Below are positions 50,647 through 60,464 of a stretch of DNA of 64,000 nt, one piece after another. The first letter of the stretch is position 1. Every line of letters begins with the position of its first letter. Below the pieces are notes generated by a model. That model searched no databases and was not told the origin of the DNA. It saw only the letters and a program-made list of their open reading frames with translations. The stretch covers positions 1 to 64,000 of the forward strand of contig URFM01000013.1 in the NCBI GenBank assembly GCA_900547035.1. Reading direction: 5' to 3'. Position numbers and translations under genes: made by a program. This DNA comes from an uncultured Clostridium sp. Lineage in GTDB: Bacteria; Bacillota; Clostridia; Lachnospirales; Lachnospiraceae.

Positions 50647-51665
50647 ATCCTTTCCCCCACGTTTCCGTTACGTCTTGCCCAAAACCGCTTCACCTTTCTG
50701 GCAACACCATAGCAGGCCGAACATATATTGGAGCTATAAACCCCCTTATGCTTCCTGTACCACAGTAGACGGCGCTTTAACCGCTGCATATCTTCCCGTT
50801 CTTCCGGCAGAGCGCTAAAGGAAACGCTACCTTTTTCCAAAAGGACATCCATCAGTTGCCGTCGGAGCGCTCCATCCTTACAGGAGGGCAGGCGCCGGAT
50901 GGTATTGCAGCAGAAAAACAGCCGATCATACTCCAGCTCCCGTATATATTCCTCCATTCCGCCCTGTTCCCGGTAAAAGAATTCCATTCGGTCATAGACG
51001 TTCAGAGCCTCTGTTTGCTGCATGGACCATGTGTGAATCACACTGGAATCCGAAAGACGATAATAGGATACACACGCCTCCAGCAAGGAAATTCTTGCCG
51101 CAAACGTCAGAAAACGAAGATAAAAGCTGGCGTCCTCTCCAATTACGAAAGGTTCAAACCACAGCTGATGAGCCAGCACCACTTCCCGTTTCCAGAGCTT
51201 ATTGACCACAAAGGGATTCAGATGTACCAGTTTCAGCTTGTCCCGGCCCTCATAAACTCCATCCTTGAGGAAACGGCCTGGCCGCTCCAGACGACGGCTT
51301 TCATGATAAAAATACATCAGATTCCCGATTACCAGATCAGAATTCTCCTCCTCGGCTCTTCTGAGAAGCAGTTCAACTCCCTCCTGGCGCAGGATATCAT
51401 CGCAGTCCAGGAACATAACGTAATCTCCCTTCGCCTGTTCCAGTCCCCTGTTTCTTGCGCTGGAAATCCCCTGGTTTTCCTGGCAGACTGGCTTTATCCC
51501 GTTGTATACCGCAGCATACTCTTGAATTACCCGCCAGGAACCATCTGTGGAACCGTCATTGACCACGATAATTTCCAGTTCGTTATAGCTTTGAGCCAGA
51601 ACGGAATCCAGACACTCTCTTAAGTATTTCTCTCCATTGTAGACAGGGATAATCACGCTAACCAT
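50643..51665 (-). CDS. Glycosyltransferase family 2
   Basis: A 340-residue GT-A fold enzyme: VSVIIPVYNGEKYLRECLDSVLAQS at the start, NDGSTDGS near 40, and the DxD motif in YVMFLDCDD near 85. No membrane helices; a cationic C-terminus suggests membrane attachment. It transfers a sugar to a lipid-linked repeat unit. The ATG at 51665 overlaps the epimerase stop by eight bases. Donor and linkage unknown. Confidence 0.92.
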   Translation of the reverse strand: MVSVIIPVYNGEKYLRECLDSVLAQSYNELEIIVVNDGSTDGSWRVIQEYAAVYNGIKPVCQENQGISSARNRGLEQAKGDYVMFLDCDDILRQEGVELLLRRAEEENSDLVIGNLMYFYHESRRLERPGRFLKDGVYEGRDKLKLVHLNPFVVNKLWKREVVLAHQLWFEPFVIGEDASFYLRFLTFAARISLLEACVSYYRLSDSSVIHTWSMQQTEALNVYDRMEFFYREQGGMEEYIRELEYDRLFFCCNTIRRLPSCKDGALRRQLMDVLLEKGSVSFSALPEEREDMQRLKRRLLWYRKHKGVYSSNICSACYGVARKVKRFWARRNGNVGERI

Positions 51666-52689
51666 AATATTCTTTATACCATCTGGCAAATCGTTCCAGC
51701 CCTTCTCTCAAATCTGTTTCCGGCGCAAAGCCGAAGTCCCGCTTCAAGTCTTCCACATCCGCAAACGTCTGATACACATCCCCTGGCTGCATCGGAAGCA
51801 GTTCCCGTTCCCCCTTCTTCTGAAGCACACCGGCTTTTAACAGGCTTTCCTCCAACACATCCAGAAAACGCATCAGGCTTTCCGGCTTATGATTTCCGAT
51901 ATTGTAAATTCGGTAACAGGCGCCCCGTTCGTCTTCTGAAGGCGCACGATCCATAACGTTCAAAGTGCCTTTTACAATATCGTCAATATATGTAAAATCC
52001 CGATACATGTCTCCGTAATTATAGACCTGAATTTTTTCTCCTCTTACCATCCGGTCAGTGAACTTAAAGTAGGCCATATCCGGTCTTCCCATAGGGCCAT
52101 ACACCGTGAAGAATCGAAGTCCCGTTGTCCTTATTCCGTAAAGCTTGGAATAGGAGTATGCCAGCAGCTCATCGCTTTTTTTCGTGGCCGCATATAGCGA
52201 TACCGGCCAGTCAGTTTGGTCCGACACCGAATACGGAACTTTCCGATTAATTCCATACACGGAGGACGAGGACGCGAATACCAGATGCCGCACCGGAGTG
52301 TTCCCCTCTTTCAGGCTCTGCCGGCAGGCTTCCAACACATTAAAAAAACCGATGATATTGCTGTTGATATAAGCTCTAGGATGGTCAATGGAATAACGCA
52401 CACCTGCCTGAGCGGCCAGGTTGACTACAAGTTCCGGCTGAACCTCCTTAAATACCTGTTCCAAAGCCTGCTCGTCCGCCAGATCACATCGGTAAAACCG
52501 GAACCGCCGGAAAGAAGCCAGCTGCTTTAATCGGTATTCCTTCAGAGACACATCATAATAATCATTCAGATTATCCAGCGCCGCCACCTGTACGCCCTGT
52601 TTCAGCAGCTCCCTGCACAGATGAAACCCGATAAATCCAGCGCCGCCTGATACCAAAACCCGGCTTTCTTTCCTTAAAAGTCCATCCAT
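51658..52689 (-). CDS. UDP-glucuronate 4-epimerase-like NAD-dependent epimerase
   Basis: A 343-residue extended SDR. GGAGFIGFHLCRELLKQG near residue 14 binds NAD; ALDNLNDYYDVSLKEYRL is characteristic of UDP-glucuronate epimerases; SSSSVYG and YAATKKSDE (Tyr and Lys of the active site) follow. It converts UDP-glucuronate to UDP-galacturonate. Encoded with ugd, it suggests that the polymer contains uronic acid. AAAGGAG precedes the ATG. Confidence 0.92.
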   Translation of the reverse strand: MDGLLRKESRVLVSGGAGFIGFHLCRELLKQGVQVAALDNLNDYYDVSLKEYRLKQLASFRRFRFYRCDLADEQALEQVFKEVQPELVVNLAAQAGVRYSIDHPRAYINSNIIGFFNVLEACRQSLKEGNTPVRHLVFASSSSVYGINRKVPYSVSDQTDWPVSLYAATKKSDELLAYSYSKLYGIRTTGLRFFTVYGPMGRPDMAYFKFTDRMVRGEKIQVYNYGDMYRDFTYIDDIVKGTLNVMDRAPSEDERGACYRIYNIGNHKPESLMRFLDVLEESLLKAGVLQKKGERELLPMQPGDVYQTFADVEDLKRDFGFAPETDLREGLERFARWYKEYYG

Positions 52690-52733
52690 CTTCCTGTCTC
52701 CTTTCTGTCGCTGAGAACTTTTTATTAAAATCT

Positions 52734-53789
52734 CTAGCGCATGCGCTGCTCCAATAGGCTGAGTACATTTTCCGTCCGGTACATCATCGCGCTCTTTCGG
52801 CAGCCCTCCTGTATATACCGATATAAATTCTCATCATGTTTCAGCCGACACAGCGCAGCTGCAGCGGACATCACATCCCGAAAGGGATAAATCAGGCCAT
52901 TTTCCCCGTCCTGAACCATTTCCCGTATGTATTTCCAGTCGTTGGCCACTACCGGAATGGAAGCGGCAAAGGCATCCAATACCGTTCCGGCGAATCCCTC
53001 TCCGGAATAGTATGTAGGAAACAAAAGCGCAAAGTAAGGTTTTAAGGTCTCCTCTCCTTCATTCGCCTCTTTTACTCCTTTATATTCCGCAATATCTCTG
53101 TTTTCCTCCATTAGCCTCCGAAATTCCAGCTCATATTCCCTATGGATTTTTCCGTAAATATCCAGCTGAAAAACCATCTTTCCTTCCGTCTGGTTGGCCT
53201 GCCTGACAATCTGGATTCCATCCTCAATTCCCTTCTCCCGGACAACACGGGAGTAAATACACACCTTTAAGGGCAGCTTTGCTGAGAAATCCCTGTAGAC
53301 CGGATCCTCATCTGAAAGTTTGCGAAAATTCGGCAGATAAACACCATTAGTTAACCCCAGTCTCTCCAGCTTCTTCACCATGTCCTTAGTTTCTACATAT
53401 ACACCGTCATAAGAAGCTATAAATCGTTTCATAAAAGGGCGCCTTTTCAAAAGCTCCGCCAGCCATCCGCCGATTACTACATAGTGAACCGGCCTACCCG
53501 TTATTTTCTTCAATACAAAGCATAAAGGAGCAAATATCCGAATGCCATTGGAAGCCGGCAGCATAATGACATTTTTACAGCCCAAAAATGTATTTACCAA
53601 CCTAAACAGCAAGCGGAGCGGATTCCGCTTCCAGCGCCAGGTATTCACTACTACAATCTGCTCTTGACCGTATTTCTCCTGGAGCCAGGAAATCAGCTCA
53701 AGGCATTTTACCGCCTGTCCGGTTGTAAAGTCCGGTCCTTTGCCATAAACACCGATCACGCCCGCCTTTTTTTCCCCGATTTTCATCAT
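52734..53789 (-). CDS. GT-B fold glycosyltransferase (GT4-like)
   Basis: A 351-residue protein with GVYGKGPDFTTGQAVKCLELISWL at the N-terminus and a C-terminal donor domain with RVVREKGIEDGIQIV, the Glu motif in FPTYYSGEGFAGTVLDAFAASIPVVANDW and YPFRD. This is the GT4 pattern. The initiating ATG overlaps the previous gene stop (ATGA at 53786-53789). Acceptor and donor unknown. Confidence 0.88.
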   Translation of the reverse strand: MMKIGEKKAGVIGVYGKGPDFTTGQAVKCLELISWLQEKYGQEQIVVVNTWRWKRNPLRLLFRLVNTFLGCKNVIMLPASNGIRIFAPLCFVLKKITGRPVHYVVIGGWLAELLKRRPFMKRFIASYDGVYVETKDMVKKLERLGLTNGVYLPNFRKLSDEDPVYRDFSAKLPLKVCIYSRVVREKGIEDGIQIVRQANQTEGKMVFQLDIYGKIHREYELEFRRLMEENRDIAEYKGVKEANEGEETLKPYFALLFPTYYSGEGFAGTVLDAFAASIPVVANDWKYIREMVQDGENGLIYPFRDVMSAAAALCRLKHDENLYRYIQEGCRKSAMMYRTENVLSLLEQRMR

Positions 53790-54946
53790 TCCAGCTTTCT
53801 GTGCCTTTCCAATACTTCCCCGTAATCAATATAGTTCCCCTGATAAATTTCCAGCATCTGTTCCACCACCATATCCCAGTTATAGCATTTCAGAACATGT
53901 GGCTGGGATTGGTGACGATACGCCTCTACCGCCTCCCTATGATTTTCCAGATATTGAAGCTTTTCTTTCAAATCCTCTGCATCGCCTTTCCGAAAAATCA
54001 GTGCGCAGTCTCCTGTCACTTCCACATTCTCTGGAATATCACTGACCAGACAGCAGTTTCCATAACTCATCGCTTCCAACAGAGCATTCGCCATTCCCTC
54101 CAGATTGCTGGGAAGAAGAAAGACGTAGGCATTACTGTAGAGTTCGCCGATAATATCCCCCGTTACATATCCGGTAAAGAGTATCCGTTCATCCCCGGCT
54201 GCCATCCCTTTTAATTCCTCATAATACCCGCTGTCTGCTTCACTGCCTCCTGCAATCACCAGCTTTCTTTTGGTTGCACACTGGCGAAAGGCCTGAATCA
54301 AATAGTGGATTCCTTTTTCCGGCACAATTCTGCCCAGCGAAAGGTAGTATTCATCTTTTTCCAAACCAAATAGTTCCTGAATCTTGCAAGCCTCAAGAAT
54401 ACGCGGCTTTGTAATGCCGTTTGCAAAAATAATCGCCCTGGTTCCGTATGTCTGCCGGATGTATTCCCTGGCATTCCGGCTTAAAACAAGGCAGGCATCC
54501 GCTTTTGTGGCCGCCATTTTTTCTCCTATCCGTAGGTAGCGCCGGGCAAATCTGCCCCATTTGTCCCTTTGACTGTCAATTCCATGCAGAGATGCGATGC
54601 AGCGCAGTCCGAACAGCTTTGCCAGAGGAATCATCACACATGAGCCAGAAGCGCGATAGCTGATCACATCATACCGCGAAATGATACAATGAAGCGTGGC
54701 CAGAAACGAATAGATAGGAACACAGCCTTTTCCGCTGGTAGTTGGAATGGTTACAATCCGTACTCCCTTATAAAACCGTCTTTTTTTTACGTCATGCTCT
54801 TTTCCGAATACATTATGCCCCCCTCTGTTATAGGCCGTTACGGAATGTCCTAATGCCGCCATTCGTACTGCATGCATTTCCACGCCTTTTTCAATTCCTC
54901 CCTCATTAGAGGGGATTCTTTTATGTCCGATAATCGCGATTTTCAT
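53786..54946 (-). CDS. DUF1972/GT4 glycosyltransferase
   Basis: A 386-residue GT-B enzyme. The DUF1972 N-terminus IGHKRIPSNEGGIEKGVEMHAVRMAALGH, as in rhamnosyltransferases of capsule loci, precedes a GT4 donor domain with LGRIVPEKGIHYLIQAFR and SNLEGMANALLEAMSYGNCCL. It overlaps both neighbours by four bases, so translation is coupled. Likely adds rhamnose or a related sugar; inference from the family. Confidence 0.92.
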   Translation of the reverse strand: MKIAIIGHKRIPSNEGGIEKGVEMHAVRMAALGHSVTAYNRGGHNVFGKEHDVKKRRFYKGVRIVTIPTTSGKGCVPIYSFLATLHCIISRYDVISYRASGSCVMIPLAKLFGLRCIASLHGIDSQRDKWGRFARRYLRIGEKMAATKADACLVLSRNAREYIRQTYGTRAIIFANGITKPRILEACKIQELFGLEKDEYYLSLGRIVPEKGIHYLIQAFRQCATKRKLVIAGGSEADSGYYEELKGMAAGDERILFTGYVTGDIIGELYSNAYVFLLPSNLEGMANALLEAMSYGNCCLVSDIPENVEVTGDCALIFRKGDAEDLKEKLQYLENHREAVEAYRHQSQPHVLKCYNWDMVVEQMLEIYQGNYIDYGEVLERHRKLE

Positions 54947-56013
54947 GTTCCCTTTACAACCCTCTGAATCATCTCATACCACTGTCGGCAAATCCGCCCC
55001 GATGAGTATGTCTCTCTGACCTTTCGAGCCTCCATGCCCAGCCGGTTTGCCAAATCTGGATTCCGAATCAGAGAAAGCATCGCCTCTTTCAGGGGTTCTG
55101 TCTGCCCTACAGGGGTCAGAATGCCATTTTCACCGTTTCGAATTATCATGCGGGCACCTCCCGCCGGGCAGTCCGTGCAAATACAGGGAAGTCCCAGAGC
55201 CATCGCCTCCAGCATAGAATTGGAAATCCCCTCAAAATCAGATGAGGATACAAACATAGCCGCTTCCCGGATTTTCCGATGGATAGACGCAGAAAAAGGA
55301 AGAATTTCCACCCGCCCTTTCAACCCCTTTATGCGGATATATTCTGTCAGCTCCTCTTTTTGTCCGCCATTTCCGTAAACTTTTAGACAATATTCCGGTT
55401 CCAGAGCGGAAACTTCCTTAAAAGCGTCAATCAGCAGCTTCAGATTTTTTTGGGGGGAAAGGCGGCAGAAATTCACAATTTCTTTTTTTCTGGGTCCTTC
55501 CCATGGTTCGGGAAGCTCTTCCATAATCGGGTTGGCAATCACCTCTCCTTTTCCCCGAATCCTTGGGCCAAAATACTCCATCTCTTCCTCTGTCTGAAAT
55601 ACCACGCGGTCCGCTCCTGAAAAAAATAGTCGGCTTTCCAACCAGGGAATCGGATGGCCATTATATTCCGCTTTCGGATCATTTCTCTGGGACAAAATCA
55701 GTTTTACACGGGCAGAACGCCGGTACAGCCATGTGTAATCATAACCGCGAAACAGAGCGATTATTAAGTCAATCTGATTGTTTCTGCAAAAGGAAAAAAA
55801 AGCCCTGATTCTCCGAATATGTTTAATCAGCACATACTTTGAGTTTGGCAGCTGCTCAATCCGGATTCCATCTCTGACCGGATAGCTGCCGTTGGGCTCA
55901 TAGCATAGAATGGAAACTTCATGACCCAACTCTTTCAGATAGCCCGCCAGCACCGTGGAGACCCTCTGGGCGCCGCCTCTGCCTACTTTTGTTACTACAA
56001 ATACGATTCTCAT
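54943..56013 (-). CDS. GT4 glycosyltransferase
   Basis: A 356-residue GT-B enzyme: VVTKVGRGGAQRVSTVLAGYLKELGHEVSIL at the start (glycine-rich acceptor site), FCRLSPQKNLKLLIDAFKEV for the donor domain and SSSDFEGISNSMLEAMALGLPCICTDCPAGGARM for the nucleotide-sugar motif. No membrane helix. It lies between a GT2 gene and a DUF1972 gene in the operon. Confidence 0.92.
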   Translation of the reverse strand: MRIVFVVTKVGRGGAQRVSTVLAGYLKELGHEVSILCYEPNGSYPVRDGIRIEQLPNSKYVLIKHIRRIRAFFSFCRNNQIDLIIALFRGYDYTWLYRRSARVKLILSQRNDPKAEYNGHPIPWLESRLFFSGADRVVFQTEEEMEYFGPRIRGKGEVIANPIMEELPEPWEGPRKKEIVNFCRLSPQKNLKLLIDAFKEVSALEPEYCLKVYGNGGQKEELTEYIRIKGLKGRVEILPFSASIHRKIREAAMFVSSSDFEGISNSMLEAMALGLPCICTDCPAGGARMIIRNGENGILTPVGQTEPLKEAMLSLIRNPDLANRLGMEARKVRETYSSGRICRQWYEMIQRVVKGT

Positions 56014-56025
56014 CTCTCCTAGCCC

Positions 56026-57093
56026 CTAACGTCCAAAATAGCAAAGCCAGCAGTATCCCCGGTAATTCTCCTCTGCCAGAGCACGGTAGAGCTTTTCTGC
56101 GCTCCGGTTCCCGCAGCTTTTCCAGTAGTCTTTATGAAAAACAGTTTCCGGGAACTCGCTTCTGACAATCTGAACCATCCACTGGAAAATTTGTTTTTTG
56201 ATTTCTTCCGGAACCTTTAATTCTCTCTTAAAGTTTAAGATCAGCTGTTTTAGAAAGTATTCCAGATAAGCCCCATCGTTAACCAGCCCAAGTTTTTTTC
56301 TGTCTTTCAGCATCTGCCAGGTAATCCAGGTGGAATCGATGCATTTGGGATTGCGCCCGGCTCTCCTGCTGATGCTGCCCCTCCGATTGCGGTATATATA
56401 TACAGGCCGGCCGCAGCAGTAAATTTGACCGGCCAGCGGAGCAATCAGATGTTTCATAATCGTGTCTTCGAACCAGTATCCCTCCGGAAATTTTACCCGG
56501 TCAAACAGTTCTCTGCGAAATGCCTTCGCCCAAGGAAAACCTGTAATTCCATAAGGCCCCTGCGCCGCTCCCTCCAGAAGAAGTTTGTCGCGGGTTCTTC
56601 CGCTGCTCTCTTTTAACTCCGTATACCCGGCAGCGGACAGAGCCGCCTTGCCTGTCCTCAGAGGATTCAATAGCGTTTCCAGCATCCATGGACTTACATA
56701 GTCGTCCGAGTCCACAAAAATCAGATATTCTCCTCTGGCCCGGCTGATTCCAGTATTCCGGGCCCCAGAAAATCCTTTGTTTTCCTGACGAATCATCTGA
56801 ATCCTAGAGTCAGACAGCAGTTCCCGGACCTCTAAAAGTGTTTGTTCGGGACAGCCGTCCTCCACCACTACAATCTCATAATCGGTTTCTGTTTCCTGGT
56901 TTAACAGTGACTGCAGGCATTGACGAATGTATGGTTTTGTACGGTAAACCGGAAGAATCACTGAAACCGCCACGTTTTTCTCCGGCCAGTCTCTGGAGCG
57001 CTCCAAAACAGCAGAGGTATGAGGACAGGGCGAAAACTGCTGAAGCGCTTCTGGCAGTTTAGGGTCCATCGCTCCCATTTTCTTCTTGTCCAT
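56026..57093 (-). CDS. Glycosyltransferase family 2
   Basis: A 355-residue GT-A enzyme. VSVILPVYRTKPYIRQCLQSLLNQ begins the fold, VVVEDGCPEQTL and FVDSDDYVSPWML give the metal site, and WFEDTIMKHLIAPLAG is the acceptor side. The start at 57093 follows GAGGAG and sits two bases after the polymerase stop; the frame beyond 57093 to 57216 lies within that gene and was rejected. Confidence 0.92.
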   Translation of the reverse strand: MDKKKMGAMDPKLPEALQQFSPCPHTSAVLERSRDWPEKNVAVSVILPVYRTKPYIRQCLQSLLNQETETDYEIVVVEDGCPEQTLLEVRELLSDSRIQMIRQENKGFSGARNTGISRARGEYLIFVDSDDYVSPWMLETLLNPLRTGKAALSAAGYTELKESSGRTRDKLLLEGAAQGPYGITGFPWAKAFRRELFDRVKFPEGYWFEDTIMKHLIAPLAGQIYCCGRPVYIYRNRRGSISRRAGRNPKCIDSTWITWQMLKDRKKLGLVNDGAYLEYFLKQLILNFKRELKVPEEIKKQIFQWMVQIVRSEFPETVFHKDYWKSCGNRSAEKLYRALAEENYRGYCWLCYFGR

Positions 57094-57094
57094 A

Positions 57095-58342
57095 TCAGCT
57101 TTTCTCCTCTGATTTTTTCTCTCTCTGCGCCGCGTAAGAAAGGAGAACCGCCCCGAACGCCAGCGTTGTATTAAACCGGTAATACATATTTTCCGTAGCG
57201 TAACAGCCGAAAGCATAAGTAAACGACATCAGGGCAAACATTCCCATCTGTACATCTGTCCGCTTCATCAGAGCCTTCAGGCGCCAGACAAAGAACATCA
57301 CCAGCCAAATCACATATCCAATCATTCCTATCTCAATATATTGACGCAGCAGATCGTTATGAATATCTCCCCTGGACTGATTTCCCACATTAATCAGACC
57401 GGCCCCAATGGAGTAGTTCACATAACCCAGTCCCTTTCCCGGATAGGTGGGTGTAAACTCATAATAAGGCCGCATGGCATCATAAATCTCGCTGCGGCCC
57501 ATACTATCCACTCCCAGCTTCTCAAATATAACGCTCACCATATCTGCCGCCAGCAGCCAAATGTAAAGAATTCCACCTGCGGCAAGAATTGCTCCGCCCA
57601 GTATAACCACGTTCTTCCGAATCGTTTTCGGAGCCAGACGGCAAAACAGGAAAAACAGAACTGCCAGAAGCCATCCTACCAAAGCGCTTCTTTTATATCC
57701 AGACATAAAGAACAGCAATGCAAGTACCAGAAACAGGAAATTGTATTTATTTTCCTTCCATGTAAACACCAAAAACAAGATGAAAAAACCCATTCCATGA
57801 GCATAGGCCATATCCTCAATACGTTCCATTATCGGCCCAAGTTCCTGTCCTCTAGTTATAATCAGTCTGATGTATTCTTGTATAAAGCTTCCCGGACCGC
57901 CGCCAGTGGCAATCAGCCGGGCAAAAATCAGCAGATACGCCACAAACAGTCCGGCAAGCTGATAGTAAACGCCTTTCTCGCCAAACAGGTACACAGCAGA
58001 GGCAGACATGCATATAGCAAGAATCTGATAGCTGGGCTGGAAGAAGCCTCGCAGCATCACGCGGAAAGACGTCAGGTTCAGGGTCCATATCATCATGGAG
58101 TAAAATATCGAGAACAGATACGGGACTGCCAGGATTAATACATACCGGCCGGTCATCAGCACCCGGTCTACATCCGGATTCACCAGAAAGCAGCCAAAGG
58201 CAAATATTACGCCTGCCAGTGCCAGCAGGTAGTAATACATAAAGTTAATACCCGCAATAGTAAAGCCACCTTCATGCAAAAAATACATCAAGATGCAGCA
58301 CACCATATAAATCAGTGTTACCAGCGTTTTCCGTACGCTCAT
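57095..58342 (-). CDS. Wzy-like polysaccharide polymerase/O-antigen ligase family protein
   Basis: A 415-residue protein with ten or eleven transmembrane helices and one larger extracytoplasmic loop containing YYEFTPTYPGKGLGYVNYSIGAGLINVGNQSRGDIHNDLLRQYIEIGMIGY, the Wzy/O-antigen-ligase-type motif with the conserved HNDLL. It should polymerise lipid-linked repeat units on the outer face of the membrane. GGAGG lies 7 bases before the ATG at 58342, so it is preferred over the ATG at 58366, which lies inside the co-polymerase gene. Confidence 0.87.
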   Translation of the reverse strand: MSVRKTLVTLIYMVCCILMYFLHEGGFTIAGINFMYYYLLALAGVIFAFGCFLVNPDVDRVLMTGRYVLILAVPYLFSIFYSMMIWTLNLTSFRVMLRGFFQPSYQILAICMSASAVYLFGEKGVYYQLAGLFVAYLLIFARLIATGGGPGSFIQEYIRLIITRGQELGPIMERIEDMAYAHGMGFFILFLVFTWKENKYNFLFLVLALLFFMSGYKRSALVGWLLAVLFFLFCRLAPKTIRKNVVILGGAILAAGGILYIWLLAADMVSVIFEKLGVDSMGRSEIYDAMRPYYEFTPTYPGKGLGYVNYSIGAGLINVGNQSRGDIHNDLLRQYIEIGMIGYVIWLVMFFVWRLKALMKRTDVQMGMFALMSFTYAFGCYATENMYYRFNTTLAFGAVLLSYAAQREKKSEEKS

Positions 58343-58358
58343 AAACCTGCCTCCGCTA

Positions 58359-60464
58359 TTATCCATGAAGGGCCTTCTTCAGTTCATCCAGCTGCGTAAT
58401 GACTTTTGACCGCTCCAAGCTGCGGAAATCCGGCTCTCCTTCCGGCAAGGAGTCGTTCAGATTTTCCTTTTCCTGGCTCAGAGCCTTAATCAGCAGCTCC
58501 CGAATCTGATAAATCCCTGTTGTCGTAGAATCCGCGATTCCAAATGCATATTCGATGGAGCAGCTCTCTGCCGCATTATATTCCGCAATGCTCTTTTTCA
58601 ATTGCTTCAAATAGGACTTTGCTCTCAGATAGGTCATATGAGGAGCAAAAATTACAAACTGTCCGATTCCATTCACTCCCAGAAAAACTTCATCCTCATG
58701 TTGGAATATTTCCTGGAGAATATGTCCGAAAGTCCGAAGCATCTGGTCGGTAACATCTCTACCGTACACCCGGTTTTTCTCTCCTATTTTTTCTGCCCTG
58801 ATCGTAATGCAGGTAAAATCCCCCTTCAAAAGTTTTTTACTATAGTGAGCAATATACAAATCACAGGCCATGCGGTTGGGAAGTCCGGTCTTACGGTCCA
58901 CATAAACATAGTAATCAAAAATGTCTTTCAAGCGTCCGGCCACTACTGCACCAACGCAGGCCACCAAGCCGAAGAAAACCGTAATCAACGCTACATATCT
59001 GCCAATCTTAATTAGCGGGCTTACCGCGATTCCCGCTATTATATTGATGTTGGCGGCTCCCATATACTCGTTGAATTCATTGTTAGTTTCCCTCAGAATC
59101 TCATAAAGACCGTTTAATTTTTCAGTCAGCGTATCAATTCTCTGTTGTGCCTCCGCCTGAAGCTCAGGGCTGCTTTCATAGATAATTGGCTGAGGCGCGG
59201 TCACGGTTTCCGCTGCCACAACTTCTGTCTCCTCTATTCCCGCCGCCTGGGATTCTACTGCTGCCGCTGTCTCCTCAGCTGGTGCGCCCTCAGTGGTCTC
59301 CACCATCTGGATTTCCTCTGGTGTCTGCACCATTACATTGGAATTATCTTGAACCAGGCCATTATATACATCCAGAATATACTGGCAATAGGCAATATCC
59401 ACCAGAGCGCTGGCATAATCCGTATTTTCTGAAATAAAGCCGCTTAAAAGCGTATCATACTCTACCGTCTGATCAAAAACCTTCTGAGGCTCTCCTTCTC
59501 CCTCCGGCTCCGTTGTAAATAAATCATCGTGAAGTTCATCCAGAATATACTCATATGTAATATTAGTGTTGCCAGATTCGCGCATCATGGTTACATAGGT
59601 ATTGATGATTTCCTGAATCGCCGCAATATTCTCCTGGCTTTCGTCATTCTCCAGACCGTAATCTTTAATACGATTCTCGTATTTTGCCACAAGCACATCG
59701 TGGTTCTCCGTCACACGGTTTCCCAGAATCCAGGCATAGAGATTGGAAATCTCTACATCCCTTAAAAGAGCGAATTCTCTGCGCAAATCCGAAAAGGAAT
59801 ACCCCGTCGTTGTAGACCGAAAGGCTTCCGTATCAGCGTTAATCCGACCATCCAAAGCATCGCAGGCATTGCTGATGGAATTTCTTAAAATCTCCGCCTG
59901 CTCCAGATAATCATAGCTCTGGCTGCCTAAATTGGACACATCATTAATCGCCGGAGAATCATAATTAATATGGCTTTCCCCATAAGAGGCAATATAGACA
60001 TCCAGCATCTCATCCAAAAACTGTCTGGCAAAAACCTCCAAATCCCCAGAATCTCCTCGTACAGCCGTAAAGGTTACTTGATACTCCGTTGGCTGTTCGC
60101 TCTCAAGCTCTGTACCACTATTCAGGGCAGCCATTTCCATGGCCTGTTCTTTTTCGGTCATAACCGGAGTCACCGCCACTCTGGAGCGGAAATCGTCAAT
60201 ATTATAGTTGACATAGTCCAATCCCATACGCGAAAAGACCTGCGAAATCACTTTGGATGAATAAATTTCCGTTGTGTCAATTGGAGTGCCGTCCGGCGCA
60301 ATCCCCTCCTCCGCTGAGGCGTTGGAGTAACGAATAATCGCGCTCGCCGTATAGGTCTGCATACGGTCCAGAATCAAAAATCCAATAATACCAGCCAAAA
60401 TCGAGACAATAACAATCGGAATCTGAAATTTTCGGATATATCCCAATAAATCAAACTGTTTCAT
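58359..60464 (-). CDS. Wzz-like polysaccharide co-polymerase fused to a degenerate GGDEF domain
   Basis: A 701-residue protein. TM1 lies at about 14-34, then a long extracytoplasmic Wzz-like region (to about 485) with TTTGYSFSDLRREFALLRDVEISNLYAW and a Glu/Ala/Thr-rich stretch near 390-425. TM2 is at about 490-512. The cytoplasmic C-terminus (about 520-665) is GGDEF-like: VYVDRKTGLPNRMACDLYI, VYGRDVTDQMLRTFGHIL, and a signature reading NGIGQF instead of GGDEF. Catalysis is therefore unlikely; binding of a nucleotide or of a partner is possible. It overlaps the preceding Wzz-like gene by 14 bases. Confidence 0.85.
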   Translation of the reverse strand: MKQFDLLGYIRKFQIPIVIVSILAGIIGFLILDRMQTYTASAIIRYSNASAEEGIAPDGTPIDTTEIYSSKVISQVFSRMGLDYVNYNIDDFRSRVAVTPVMTEKEQAMEMAALNSGTELESEQPTEYQVTFTAVRGDSGDLEVFARQFLDEMLDVYIASYGESHINYDSPAINDVSNLGSQSYDYLEQAEILRNSISNACDALDGRINADTEAFRSTTTGYSFSDLRREFALLRDVEISNLYAWILGNRVTENHDVLVAKYENRIKDYGLENDESQENIAAIQEIINTYVTMMRESGNTNITYEYILDELHDDLFTTEPEGEGEPQKVFDQTVEYDTLLSGFISENTDYASALVDIAYCQYILDVYNGLVQDNSNVMVQTPEEIQMVETTEGAPAEETAAAVESQAAGIEETEVVAAETVTAPQPIIYESSPELQAEAQQRIDTLTEKLNGLYEILRETNNEFNEYMGAANINIIAGIAVSPLIKIGRYVALITVFFGLVACVGAVVAGRLKDIFDYYVYVDRKTGLPNRMACDLYIAHYSKKLLKGDFTCITIRAEKIGEKNRVYGRDVTDQMLRTFGHILQEIFQHEDEVFLGVNGIGQFVIFAPHMTYLRAKSYLKQLKKSIAEYNAAESCSIEYAFGIADSTTTGIYQIRELLIKALSQEKENLNDSLPEGEPDFRSLERSKVITQLDELKKALHG

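Noticed and set aside
58359..58900. Active diguanylate cyclase in the Wzz fusion
   Set aside because: The GGDEF signature is NGIGQF, lacking the metal-binding acidic residues, so cyclase activity is unlikely.
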